Shown here: piece after piece, positions 38,837 through 49,914 of the stretch
Position numbering within the stretch: position 1 is the stretch's first letter
Layout: each line of letters starts with the position of its first letter
From: Oenanthe sinensis
Lineage: Eukaryota > Streptophyta > Magnoliopsida > Apiales > Apiaceae
Direction: 5' to 3'
DNA: 64,000 nucleotides
NCBI GenBank assembly: GCA_028671895.1
Contig: JAPMAC010000207.1
Location: 5,146,001-5,210,000 of the forward strand
Notes under the pieces: model-generated
Seen by the model: only the letters and a program-made list of their open reading frames with translations
Databases searched by the model: none
Told to the model about the DNA's origin: nothing
Position numbers and translations under genes: made by a program

Positions 38837-39262
38837 GGTGTAGGTGCCCTAGAGGCAATACAATGTTTCTTTTGATAAACATTTATGTCATTTGATTATT
38901 CAATAAACGTATTTATTATGACTTTAATTACTACGATATATTTGTTAGCATAATAAATGTCCTTAGAATCATGATACACATTGTATAGTTTAGTAAATGA
39001 CTTGAACTTGAGATTATATAATATATCATATTCTTAAATATCCCTAGTCGAGTATTATTATTATAAGACAATAATAATACATAAATAGACTAGTATGTTG
39101 TTTGACAGATAGCCACATCTCATTGGTTATAAGTATGGGGATACTAAAGTCAACACATAGGTACATGCAGGAGTACATGGTACTGGACAGACCCACAGTG
39201 AGATTCTTCATGTTTAATAAAGTCATAAGAAAGACTCACAGTGATAATGGTGTAATGATCTT
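38830..39262 (+). mobile_element. Truncated LTR of element E (copy E3)
   Basis: It begins with the E start (ggtgtaggtgccctag at 38837) and follows the solo LTR 62032-63582 for about 430 bp, then departs from it at about 39262. It abuts gag fragment D. The remaining 1.1 kb of the LTR is missing. Confidence 0.85.
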
Positions 39263-41685
39263 CAGAGATTGTTTTTTAGAGATTGTTTTTATACTACAGA
39301 TAGTTACCTATTAGCCGGATTTTTGGGTTTTGATGAATGTGTTCTTTGTTTCTAGTAATTTTATGTGTTTATGTATAATTTGTTTTATGGGTTAAATTTA
39401 TTTACTTTATTTTAGTATAGTTGGATTGTATCCTTTGTGACTGATTTTGAGGGACTGTGATCCCGGGAAAAGTTCATTTTTCAAAACCCTTATTTCGAAA
39501 AATTTTCTTATAATAAAGTATTTATTTTAAGTTTCAATTATTATTTGATTAAAAATATTAAGTAATTAACTATTATGAAGAATGATTTATTTAAGAATGA
39601 TTAATAATTAATTAATTTGAATAATCAGTTGATTTAATTATTAATTGATTTATTCTTATTAATTAAAAATTTATTATTTTGTTTATCTATTTTAAACGAA
39701 ACAAATATTCCTATTATTAGAAAAATAATCTGGAGGTTATAAAAATTAAATTTCCTTACGAACCCAGATCAAATATTTTACGAGACCTTTTAGTGATCCA
39801 TTTCGAGTCTAGAAATATTTTAGAAATACTTAATGTTATGTTTAATTGTTTAATTTAATAACGTCATCGAGGATAGACGTTATAAGTTTTAATGTATGAA
39901 TTAGAATTGTTAGTTTTTATTCCTTTTTGTTCGAGGATTAATTGTTTATTTATATGTGAGTATCGAGGATTACCTATTTATTTATATTCGAGTCTCGAGG
40001 ATTAATTGTTTATTTATATTAGAGTCTCGATGATTAATTATTTATTTATATTCGTGTTTCGAGGATTAATTATTGTTTTATAATCGAGTCTCGGGGATTA
40101 ACTGGTTGTTTGAGGATTAGTTAATAGTTAAGTTTATATTTTTAGTTATTGGTTTTTGGGTTTGAAGTGAGTTCTTTTGTTAATAGGAGTATGTGTGAGA
40201 TAAGTATATAAATATAGTTAAGTTATACACGCTCGTGGAATATAGCGACGTACCTCAAGGATTAAAGTAATGTCTTATGTTTGACTATAGATGTAGATGT
40301 GCGGACTCGATCTTAATAGTTCAGACTCGTAGCAACCGCAGGAGCATCAGATCAAAGAATTATTAAATGGTGATACTGTGAGACAGAAGAAGAAATAATT
40401 ACATTACTTCGACCGTGCGTAATTGCTAAAGACCAAAGGCAAGTATTTTCTCCTTGATCATCCTAAACACTTTTGTTTTACTGTTTCGATTATTCATATC
40501 ATGATAAATAGTTATTGTTCAGAGCTATTTATGATTCATGTTTTATTCTGTGCATCAGAGTTACTTGTTATTCGTACTCTGAATATTGGAAGTTGATTAT
40601 AATAAACACGTCATATCTGGTGTTATCGTAGTAAATAATGGGGATATGACCTGTATTTAAAACTAAGCATACCTTTATTTTACTTGGGTTGCTCTATTGG
40701 ATTGGAAATTTTAGCATAAGAGATCCTAAGAAAGGGGTCCAGCATTTTAGGAGGATATGGTAACCAATCCATCTTCCTATAGGCTAACATTACTTGCCTA
40801 TTTTGGAACCTATTTATTGAAATCCTTGTTATATCTATGGGTATAGAAATGTACCGATGAGCTATAAAGGGGTCATATTGCTTTTGAACCTGATCAGGGG
40901 GTAATAGTGTTTATTTGTGTTGGTATCCAATCCATATTGCCTGTGTGGCTATTATATATTGATTTTGAGCAGTTGATTCATTTTGATGACATACTGCATT
41001 GTTTTAGTTGAAATAAACTGTGATTTATTTACTGTTCAGTTTTCATAATAAACTGTGTTATATTCCATTCTCGATACAGATCTCATATCTTGATTTAATT
41101 TCAATTGTTCATATACTTGCTGAGCATTTCTTTGGCTCACTCTTGCTTTTCATCATACACTTTTCCAGACAGGATGAGAAAATATTAGCCTTTCAGAAAA
41201 AGTAGATTGACAAGATTTATCCGCGTAGCTCGGAAGAAGAAAGTAAGATGTCTTTACGAAGAAATTTTCGGATCCAGAACGTCTGTATCTGGAGTAAGTT
41301 TTATTTATATATATTGGTATATTATATATTATATATATTGCTTGGTATAGACCCGTCCTAGCTGCTGGTATACTTTTTATCGAGGTTATACCGGTAATAT
41401 AAGTTTGGTTTAAAGAGATTGTTGAAATCAATTTTGGAATTTTATGGATGGGGTAACAAGCGAGATTTGATTTGATTATTTGAGGTCTATAATAATTGAT
41501 AATTGGTTTTTGGATTCTTGTTTCTAGAACTATAATCTAAAAGATCTCGGTAATTGGGGTCGTAGCTGTAGTTTTCAGATATTGAATGACTACAGGTGGT
41601 TTAAAATATTATTAAATAGGTGATTTTATATTGAGGATTTTCACGTGACGACCAGATCCCCGACCCCGGATTTGGGGGCGTTACA
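39263..41685 (+). mobile_element. Gypsy (chromovirus/Tekay-like) LTR sequence
   Basis: The end gggggcgttaca at 41685 and the upstream stretch cttgctgagcatttctttgg (41117-41136) are typical of long LTRs of Del/Tekay chromoviruses. A possible start is tgtgatcccggg at 39456, giving about 2.2 kb, but flanking 5-mers (gggac and atata) do not match, so an intact solo LTR is not demonstrated. No coding domain of the element is present. Confidence 0.5.
39905..40110. repeat. Tandem repeat of about 38 bp, five degenerate units
   Basis: Units built on tcgaggattaattgtttatt followed by tatat-gag recur from about 39930 to 40110, ending with shorter versions (tcggggattaac, gaggattag). It lies inside gypsy LTR-like sequence. 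Confidence 0.8.
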
Positions 41686-42756
41686 ATATATTATAGTTTC
41701 TTAATTTATTTTTAAATCTTTTTTTTGAATAAAAATTTAATATTTCAATTATTATTCAGAAAATAACATTTAAAAATAAGTTATGAAATTATATTTTATA
41801 TACATATTAAAATACGTGCGGAAAGAAATACTCAAAGAAGTGGGGGACCGACGAGCAAATAATCGGGTGAGCCAGAGTTGGTCCTTAAAATTTCAAAAAC
41901 ACATCGCGAAACTAGTTTATTGGCCAGATATATCTGACATGGACCTCATAGTTTCTATGTCATTTCGGGAACTTGAAATAATTGCCATGTTTGGGTAAGT
42001 TTATTTTGCGAAAATAAGCCCTTATTTTCAGAAAAAAATAGATATGCATGTACTTTTTTTAAAAATAAGTAATTTATTTTTTATTTTCAAGAAAGCATTT
42101 AATTTAAAATTTTAAAATAAATATTTATCTTAAAAAAATAAAAAAAATAAAAAAAATAACATATATTAAGTCTAAGTAATCCAAACGGCGAGAATATTTT
42201 GTTGGCGACAAGTGCCTTTTTTTGGCTTCTACGCGTGCGTTTCTTCCGGTTCCAAATACAAATATTGTATATATCTGTACTTATATTATATCGAGAGAGA
42301 GAGAGAGATTGATTGATTGTATAATATATTCTTGGAAAGTTACACTATATCAAGAACCGGAGAGAGAGAGAGAGGGGAGAGTGTGTGTCTTGGCTATTTT
42401 TAAAGGTCATAGTTTTATATGATTGTATAATGTGTTAGGGTTTTGCTACTGCAACATTAGGTCCACATCAAGAACTTGTTTCAAGAATACATTAATGCTG
42501 ACTGCTCCATAGTCAAGGTACATTTTCTTTGTAATATAGGAGCTCAGTGCTTATCTTTTGCTTCCCCCCTTTTTATTTATGAGGGAAAAAGTAATGATCT
42601 AGTAGTTTTTTATGGGGATCTTTAATTTCAAGAATCGAAGATTATGATATGTAGTGTTTATTTAAAAATCAGTGTATAGATTCTGAGTATACCCACTTAA
42701 GCTGTTCAATGTCAGAGTTGAGAAAACAAAAATGATGGGTTTTTGAGCATACCCAT
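41686..42756. other. Intergenic DNA and likely 5' region of the RING gene
   Basis: 41686-42180 is AT-rich without genes. 42230-42756 probably contains the old promoter and 5' UTR of the RING-H2 locus. Two GA microsatellites occur at about 42293-42309 and 42361-42375, as often found in plant 5' UTRs. No confident TATA box was chosen. Confidence 0.45.
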
Positions 42757-43810
42757 GTGAAGATTACTTGGATTGAATATCAGTTTAAGCAGAAAGATGG
42801 AGTCTTGACATACCCACCTCCTCTTTCTTCTTCAATTGTATCTCCATATAGTGGTACTACTACTTCTCATTTGAAGTCCTCTTCTTCTGGCAGTAAAATT
42901 AGCGCTTCTGTTCTTATAATCATTGTTGTTCTAGCTGTTCTTTTTTCATCTCTGGACTTCACTTGTTCGATTTCTTACAAAACAATCGTCTTCTATGGGG
43001 TCTGAATCGGATAGATACCCGCAAATTTCCAGCTCTGATGCTCTTCAAAGACAGCTTCAGCAATTGTTTCATCTGCATGACTCTGGTTTGGATCAAGCTT
43101 TTATTGATGCTTTACCTGTTTTCGTGTATAAGGAGATTAAGGGTCTTAAACAACCATTTGATTGTGCTGTGTGTTTGTGTGAATTTAGTGAAAATGATAA
43201 GTTGAGATTGCTTCCCATTTGCAGTCATGCTTTTCACCTCAGTTGTATCGATCGTGTCCTCTTTGTAGAGGCACTCTATTCAGTCCTGGATTCCCAATTG
43301 AAAACCCGATGTTTGATTTTGATGATCTGAGAGAAGAGGAGTCTCATGGTATTTGAGAAAATGAGGCATCTTCCAATCAGAAAAATATTGTAATCGAGGA
43401 AAGTTTTGTTGAAAAAGGGGCTTTTACCTGTTAGGCTTGGTAAATTTAGAAAGTTGAATCACGGGGCTGAAGAGGCAGGAGAGGAAACTATTAGCAGTAA
43501 TTTGGATGCAAGAAGGTGCTACTCAATGAGTTCGTATCAATATGTGGTTGATGATAGTACACATGAGGTGGCTTTCAACAATGAGCGAGATGGTCGAATG
43601 TTGGACTTTCACGGAGAGAATTTTTCAGTTGATGGCAACGACAAAGGGAAGAAGATCAGTGTTGGGACAAAGATCGATAGCTACTCTATTTCGAAGATCT
43701 GGCTCTGGTCTAAGAAAGGGAAGCTTGCAAGTTCTTCAGAAGCTCAAATGAATTATTCATTATCTTCTGATACAGAGCTTCCTTGGTTTAAAAGACCTCT
43801 AGGTAACTGA
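42757..43810 (+). pseudogene. ATL-type RING-H2 E3 ubiquitin ligase, frameshifted and RING-deleted
   Basis: ATL proteins are membrane-anchored RING-H2 E3 ligases that recruit E2 enzymes. Here the parts are in order but in different frames. An N-terminal PPPLSSSIVSPYSG-type leader and hydrophobic anchor (SVLIIIVVLAVLF) end in a frameshift near 42950. The GLD-type region and first RING half are open at 42995-43250, with Cys57, Cys60, Cys76, His78, His81 and Cys84. The last pair (CPLC) is in another frame just after CID, so about 22 nt encoding the Trp-containing linker are missing. A C-terminal SSNLDARRCYSM / KIWLWSKKGK region is open at 43406-43810. It resembles the Arabidopsis ATL13/ATL46 group. 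Without the linker the second zinc site cannot form normally. Confidence 0.85.
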
Positions 43811-45176
43811 ATACTGTATAGATTTATATATTTGGATCGATTATTCAACTTTTCGAGCTTTAAAGCTTCATTTTATTGTTGTTACCGTTCTAGCAGAAAT
43901 TTTTGAGAGGGCCTATCGAAGATTTTTTGCCATCTAAGTGTACATGCCTCAAATGTGTGCTTTTTTTTTTATTATTAATATTTAAAGCTATTGTATTAAT
44001 TAAAAAATGTCACTTATTTAAGTCTTATTGTTTGCTTTACGGTAAAAATCCATTATTAAAGAATACGGGATTGATTTATTGGCTGCTCTTGCTCCTATGA
44101 TATACCCTCATTGATGGCCCCTAGTCCCTAGAATTATGTTTGGACATATTTAGCTGGTACCATTTAAGGGGTTGCACCAATCATAATAGCATTCCTGCGA
44201 AAGCAGCGGTGACTTATATATAATTAACTGAACACAATTTTTGTTACAAAACAGAATCCAGCAATTCAAGAAATGTGGAATGTTCTTCATGTTGTGCAAG
44301 CACAATAAGAAATCAATATGTCGTCCATGTTTATATCTTTTAGAACCTGAATATATTTATAGTTTGGAGAGTGATATGAAGCAGCAGCACTTTTGTACTT
44401 AATATAACCATAAGCTTCCTCCTAGCACTTGTATAGTCTGAGTGACCCAAAGTATTCATCTTTAAATTATTGAGGAGATTATTGATATAGGTATTCTTCA
44501 TATGAGTTCATATATTATTTGTACTGTATAATTATAATGTTGGGCAAACGCAGTCTTGTTCCTGTTAGGGCCTTAAGGGGTCTAGTCTGCTATACAGTAG
44601 ATTTGTATTTTACCTCGAGTTATGAACATAGACATGAGTATCGACAATTAAGAATTCTTAATTTTTACTCGAGTACCCCCCATATCCGACACTCAGCTCA
44701 TGGACATAGACATGACATGAGTATCAACAGTCAACACTTTATTGTGGCCCTTGAACATGCAATATTCTCCAGTATCATTCAGTCCAATGCTTGAACATGT
44801 ATCAATGTTGGTCAATTTCAGGCGAGTCAGAGTAACATAGAAGTAAAGCTAGGTGCTCATTATCGATACATTATATGTTCCAACATAAAAATAATCATGG
44901 CAGGTCATTAGCACATTAGGTATGAAGGATGTATAGTTTAACTCGATCACTACCCTTTATGTGACCGGTGTCTGCTATTTAGACATTTCACCTTTGGCAA
45001 ATGTTTTGTGACAGATGTGCTCATTCTTCAACAATTCTATAAATAACCTATTTTGATCTTTTTCATTTTTATCTGTACTTTATAGTCTTCTGCTACTTCT
45101 CTGTACTCTTTATTTACTGCAGAGAGTAGTGATTTAAATTAGAATTTACTAATGTGCTTGTCAATTTTTCTTCCGA
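43811..45176. other. Intergenic DNA, no supported gene
   Basis: Open frames such as 44519-44794 (91 codons) and 43903-44100 have no recognisable domain or codon pattern and are left uncalled. Confidence 0.5.
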
Positions 45177-45400
45177 GTCCTACTCTGCTACTACATAGAA
45201 ATTTGAATTGTGTAGTGAGCGTTAATGCTTTCTATTTACTTTATTTCAAAGTCCTACTCTGCTGCTACGTAGAAATTTGAACTTACTGAGAGTTAATGCT
45301 TTCTATATATCTTTCTCTTTACTTCTGTCTGCTCTGCGACTGCTACTACATAGAAATTTGAACTGTGTAGTGAGTGTTAATGCTTTCTATATGTTTCTCT
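45177..45400. repeat. Three-unit tandem repeat between the RING and peptide genes
   Basis: Three degenerate units start at about 45177, 45251 and 45338. Each contains a tctgct-ctac block, tagaaatttgaa, and gttaatgctttctat, with a period of about 75-90 bp. It is non-coding. About 450 bp of further AT-rich DNA (45420-45880) without a gene follows. Confidence 0.8.
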
Positions 45401-46043
45401 TTATCATCTATCCTCCCCCGCGTAGCTAAATTAGCTGCATGGCTTGCAGTTGCATAATTGCATACTTCCAGATTCCGCCCATTAATCCTTTACAAGATTA
45501 TCAACTAATTCAGTTTTTTGAAATCCAATTAATTGTTGTAATTCATAATCAGTATATTTTATAATAAATTATGAGATATAACAATATTTTGATTAAATAT
45601 AAATGATACTACAATATATGATAGATATATATTAATTACAAAAATAACTAATAAAATATTACTAATATATTAAATATTAATATAATATCAAAATACACTC
45701 TATTATTGTAATTTTTCCGATCATTCTCAATTTTCCGATTAATCCCTACTCGATACCTTGACGTAATTGGTTTTGATTTCCGATTACAAATATTCAAAAT
45801 TGGCACCCCACAGGCAGGTGCAAATCCACGCATATATTTCAACCACTCCAATATTTATATTTACCAACAAGCTTGCAGACATATAAATACATAGCTCAAT
45901 CCTAGTTACGTGTTTAGACTTTGCAGTATCTTGGATGAAAATTCGAATCAAACTGGTCCTGTCAAAATAGCTATTCTAGGCTTCAAGCTAGTCAATATAA
46001 GCAAACTGCACAAGTTTTACCAACTCCAACTTTACATGCCTAA

Positions 46044-46052
46044 TATAAATAG
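46044..46052 (+). promoter_or_regulatory. Candidate TATA box of the peptide gene
   Basis: tataaatag lies 99 bp before the ATG at 46151, giving a plausible 5' UTR of about 65-75 nt. A second candidate (atataaata) lies near 45880. Confidence 0.5.
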
Positions 46053-46150
46053 AACAGCTTTGTCATGTTTATCACACCTGTATCATCTAATCTCCCTTCT
46101 CTTCGTAAGATAGTAATATTTTCAGTGAACTTATCGATCATTTACGCGAT

Positions 46151-46420
46151 ATGGCATTCTGTAAACAACGAAAGCAGCATTTCCTGAATACGATTCTAGT
46201 TGTGTTTTTGAGCTTCACCTTGCTATGCAGTTGCTTGCAAGCTCGATCTCTGCCAGTTGATGTTAGCATAAGTTATGGTAACAAAAATGTCGATGATAAT
46301 TGTAATAAGTACGAGGAAGAGATAATAGCATTGTGGGGTAACATTAAGCATTCTGGCCCGAGTCCTGGTGTTGGACATTCTTATGTTGATCGTAGCATGG
46401 CACTCAAGACTGAACCATGA
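46151..46420 (+). CDS. Small secreted CEP/PIP-like signalling peptide precursor, 89 aa
   Basis: The frame is intact. Residues 1-31 form a basic start and a hydrophobic segment (ILVVFLSFTLLCSC) ending in LQA, a good secretory signal peptide. A variable acidic middle follows, then residues 67-76 read HSGPSPGVGH, the hallmark of processed plant peptide hormones: the SPGVGH end fits CEP peptides and SGPS fits the related PIP group. CEPs act in the apoplast through LRR receptor kinases in nitrogen and root signalling; PIPs act in immunity. Here 13 residues follow the motif (SYVDRSMALKTEP), so C-terminal processing is needed. It lies about 2.3 kb downstream of the RING pseudogene, and an hAT element begins 147 bp after its stop. 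A single exon is assumed. CEP versus PIP is unresolved. Confidence 0.75.
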   Translation: MAFCKQRKQHFLNTILVVFLSFTLLCSCLQARSLPVDVSISYGNKNVDDNCNKYEEEIIALWGNIKHSGPSPGVGHSYVDRSMALKTEP

Positions 46421-46566
46421 TCAGTGATGATTGTTCATTACGCACACTGCAAATCGACCCTGCTAGCAATATTTTTATTCGTTTTTTCCCTATTGTAATG
46501 TTGTACTCAAGTATTTTTATATTTTACATATCGTTTCAAACAGTTCTTTAGACGAGCAGTACTCTC

Positions 46567-47982
46567 CAGTGGCGGATCTAATAAAAATAATTCACCCAGC
46601 GGAATTGTTCTACATGAACAGAATTTTGTTTCAACATATAAAATACAAGCAAACAAATAGTACCTTATCTAAATTGAGCTCTACGATCTCCGTTAGACTC
46701 GAAGTGATCAATCACATCCTCCGAATCAACACCATCAACATATTCTTTTTCAATGTGAAGCATCATACAACCCGAAAGATATCCATCTTCCATCTTGTTT
46801 CTAAGCCGAGTTTTTATGATTTTCATCGCCGAAAATGCACGTTCAGTAGTGGCAGTGGAAACGGGAAGTGTCAAGACCAAACGAATCAATATATCAACTA
46901 AGGGAAAAAGCTTGGCTAAACCTGTTTCAACTAACTGTCTACATAGTTGTCCAACATGTTGTTCACAAACTCCTTTTTTTCCGGCTAACATTCTACTCCA
47001 ATTAGAACATCCTTTAGTAGTGAACAAAGGAGACTTTGGTGGATTCTTTTCAAAAAGAAAGCAAGGAAAACAGAACACCTTATCAGTAGCTACCGAATAC
47101 TCCAACCAAGGAAATAATGAAAACCATCTATGTTGAAAACGACGATTATCACGTCCATCAAATGTCGCTGGATAAATTTCCAACTTCGGCTGACAAGGTC
47201 CCAATTGTACATACTCTTTTCGAATACGGTCTTGTTGATTCACTGGAAAATTATAAATTGGCTGACGCAATCCAGGATCAGTTTGAACAGTCTGCTCTTT
47301 CGGAGCATCAACAGGAAATTCCACTTCATTTGTAGGCAAATTAGGAGTTGAAGCATCTTCAAGATCAGGCTGATGCTGATCAGTCATGGGAATATTTGAA
47401 TTTGATGCAGGTGCTTGTACACTACTGTCACTACTCTTTTTCTTGTAGAAAGAAAAGAGGGACTTCATTCGTTTCTTGGGTTGTTGATCACACATCCTTA
47501 AAATCTGTTCAATTATCAAACGTTGAGTACATTAATAAATAATAAGAATTATATGAACTCAAAACTGAAATTTTTCTTTGAGGAATTTTCTCAAACACTT
47601 AGAGAGTTAGAGTGCGAGTATTATTTGATTTGTTTCAGTAAGAAATAGATAAAAAAAGATAGAGAACTACCTTTTCTTAATGATGAATATCTAAATTTGG
47701 ATGATAAATTGATAATTTACAAAGCTTTTGGTGAAAAAATTGCCGTACAAAGCTCCGGTGTCAACACTCGCTAGTTTCTCTCTCTGGCTCTGTAGTTTGT
47801 TCTCTCATTCTGCTGTGTTTAGTTTAGGACAACTGGACAAGTTGTCAAATTATAAACTAAAAAAATTATAAATGAAATACCTATTTTTTATTTTTTTTCC
47901 CAGCGGTAATTTTTTTTTACCTTTTACCTATAATTTTTCACCCAGCTGAAGCTGGGCCCGCTTACTTAAGCATTCGCCCCTG
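46567..47982 (-). mobile_element. Internally deleted hAT DNA transposon, 1,416 bp
   Basis: Ends are cagtggcggatc and, inverted, caggggcgaatg, imperfect terminal inverted repeats. It is flanked by a perfect 8-bp duplication GTACTCTC at 46559-46566 and 47983-47990, diagnostic of hAT insertion. It carries one open reading frame on the minus strand. The perfect duplication and intact frame suggest fairly recent insertion. Confidence 0.93.
46665..47468 (-). CDS. Deleted hAT transposase: TTF-type zinc finger fused to the dimerisation end, 267 aa
   Basis: The start chosen is ATG at 47468 (MKSLFSFYKKKS), the usual beginning of this TTF-finger hAT group; an in-frame ATG at 47519 would add 17 residues. 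Counting from that upstream start, a basic N-terminus is followed by a TTF-type zinc finger (about 122-185; DKVFCFPCFLF), a short join near 186-212, and the C-terminal hAT dimerisation region (about 213-257; STATTERAFSAMK, TRLRNKM). The catalytic core between finger and dimerisation region is missing, so it cannot transpose. The frame has no stops. Such a protein could bind element ends and dimerise, as truncated transposase repressors do, but this is inference. It is convergent with the peptide gene, 245 bp between stop codons. Confidence 0.85.
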   Translation of the reverse strand: MKSLFSFYKKKSSDSSVQAPASNSNIPMTDQHQPDLEDASTPNLPTNEVEFPVDAPKEQTVQTDPGLRQPIYNFPVNQQDRIRKEYVQLGPCQPKLEIYPATFDGRDNRRFQHRWFSLFPWLEYSVATDKVFCFPCFLFEKNPPKSPLFTTKGCSNWSRMLAGKKGVCEQHVGQLCRQLVETGLAKLFPLVDILIRLVLTLPVSTATTERAFSAMKIIKTRLRNKMEDGYLSGCMMLHIEKEYVDGVDSEDVIDHFESNGDRRAQFR

Positions 47983-47990
47983 GTACTCTC

Positions 47991-48481
47991 CATGTATAAA
48001 GACTGAATTCTTACATTTATAATGTTAACCACTACAACAAAAGCGGTTAATACCAACAAGGGGGTGTATTCTAATTTTTTTCTTAAAATTGAAAAGAAAA
48101 TTCTTGAATTACGAAACTTGTAAGAATGGTATAGATTTATCTTCTACTAAAATCGAACAGAACTGATCGGTCAATTCTGAAACTGTCAAAATAGTAATTC
48201 GATAGAAACTTGCAATGTAATTAGTTTTAATTATTGAAAACCCCGACCATTTACAATTGAATCCAAAATAATAGTTGTGGTAAAAATTAAGCTTGATGCT
48301 GGGTAGAATCGTAGTAAACTTTAGTAGAAGAACTGCTGTCTCATCTGATTTTAAGGAGATATGGTCTAATGAGCTGAGAACTTATTGCAGAACTTTGAAT
48401 GACATGATACTATTACTGTTACTGTTTATAGTGATTTCAGTGATTAATTTTTGCATCGAAACAAAATTCCTGTTGATACCC
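47991..48481. other. Flanking DNA between the hAT element and copia element C
   Basis: No gene, LTR or repeat could be supported. The 69-codon frame at 48293-48502 has no recognised features. Confidence 0.5.
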
Positions 48482-48521
48482 AGGGTCCTAGTCAACCTCT
48501 GACTATGATGAGGGGATTGAT

Positions 48522-49738
48522 ATGAGTCAAATGATGGTCATGTCTGCTAAGAATTTCAAAAGAATGAAATTCAACAAAAGAACTAGAAAATTTAGCAAAA
48601 GTCCAACATTCAAGAAGGAAGATGAAAAGGTTGAGAAGGTCAAAAGCACCATAATCAAGCTTGACAAGGCAAAAGTCAAGTGTTTCAACTGTGATATTTT
48701 AGGGCATTTTACTAGTGAGAGCAAAAAGGCCAAGAATCAACAGGAAAATATTGGGCAGATTCAAGCTCAGAGGATGAAATAGATTATAAAAATCTAGCTT
48801 TGATGGTTGTCTCCTCAGAAAAATCAGAATCTCCTAAAGAACCTTCATCACCTAAATCTCAGGTATCAATTTTCTCTATTGAATCCTTGCTTAATTTGTA
48901 CTCTGATGTTATAAAGATTGTTCAAAGTGAAATGAAAAAGATAATGACTATCTGTAGATCACTCATTAATGACAATGACAGGTTAACTGAAGAAAACTTG
49001 ACCCTGTTAAGTAGAAATAATCATCTAGAATCTGAATTAGTTTTTATGGACGAATATAAGAAGGACTCAGAAAAATACAAACACAATCATGATGAAATCT
49101 TGAAGGCCTATGCTTATGTTAGAAAAGAACTAGATAGAAAAAGGCAAAAATTCAAGGTTTGGATAGACTCTGGTAGAAAAGTCCATGAACTTCTCAATGA
49201 TCAAAATGTATGTCAAACAACTGGTCTAGGCTATAACAATAGTCAAGAAAAAAGACCTATTGTTGAGAATGACAATAATCAAGAACCTAACCAATCTAGT
49301 GAGACTAAGGATAGAAAAACCTTTACTCCTATCAAATTTGTGACATCTGAAGTGAACTCTAACAATTCTTATGACACAGTCCCATCTGCTAATGATGTCT
49401 CTAGGGAAGATAAACAGACTGATAAAATAGGAGTGCAAAAGCCCTTGAAGAATGTTAAAATAGGTTTTCTATCCAAGTCTAAATTCAAAGAAAAGCTAGA
49501 TAGTTTACTAGAGTCAAGCAAGACTAGGAGAAATAGGAATGACAAAGAAGGGATTACCAAAGCCAACAACTACAAAAAAGATCATAATGCTCCTAGAAAG
49601 AAATGTTATAGTCACTGCATTGCACAAAAACCCTGTTATCATTGTGGTAGCCTATTTCATTCTATTTATTTGTGTAGGGACTATCATGATTTATATTACA
49701 ATTTTTATGAGCTAAAATCTTCTATTGATAAAAATTAG
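48522..49738 (+). pseudogene. Element C gag, distal part with two zinc knuckles
   Basis: The first knuckle is at 48681-48722 (CFNCDILGHFTSES; last Cys replaced by Ser). A single stop at 48780 is followed by a 312-codon frame (48800-49738) with heptad-rich coiled-coil sequence (48870-49160), a charged Asn/Lys-rich linker, and a second knuckle at 49634-49675 (CYHCGSLFHSIYLC, intact CX2CX4HX4C). This long gag tail is what element B lacks. Confidence 0.82.
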
Positions 49739-49914
49739 TATGACATTGTCAAGACTCTACCAGAGTCTAAGGCAACAAAGGAAACAAGTAAAACCAAAGT
49801 AAAAAAATACTAAGCCTTTTTCACCTAAAGTTAGTAAGAAAGGATCCAAAATAGTTTGGGTCCTCAAAACATCTAACTAGTTGCTAACTGTATGCAAGGT
49901 ATAAGGGTAAAGAA

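Noticed and set aside
39456..41685. Intact 2.2-kb solo gypsy LTR
   Set aside because: The adjacent 5-mers gggac and atata do not form a target duplication, so only LTR-like sequence is claimed.
44519..44794. 91-codon frame between the RING and peptide genes
   Set aside because: No signal peptide, domain or repeat supports it, and no conserved motif was recognised.
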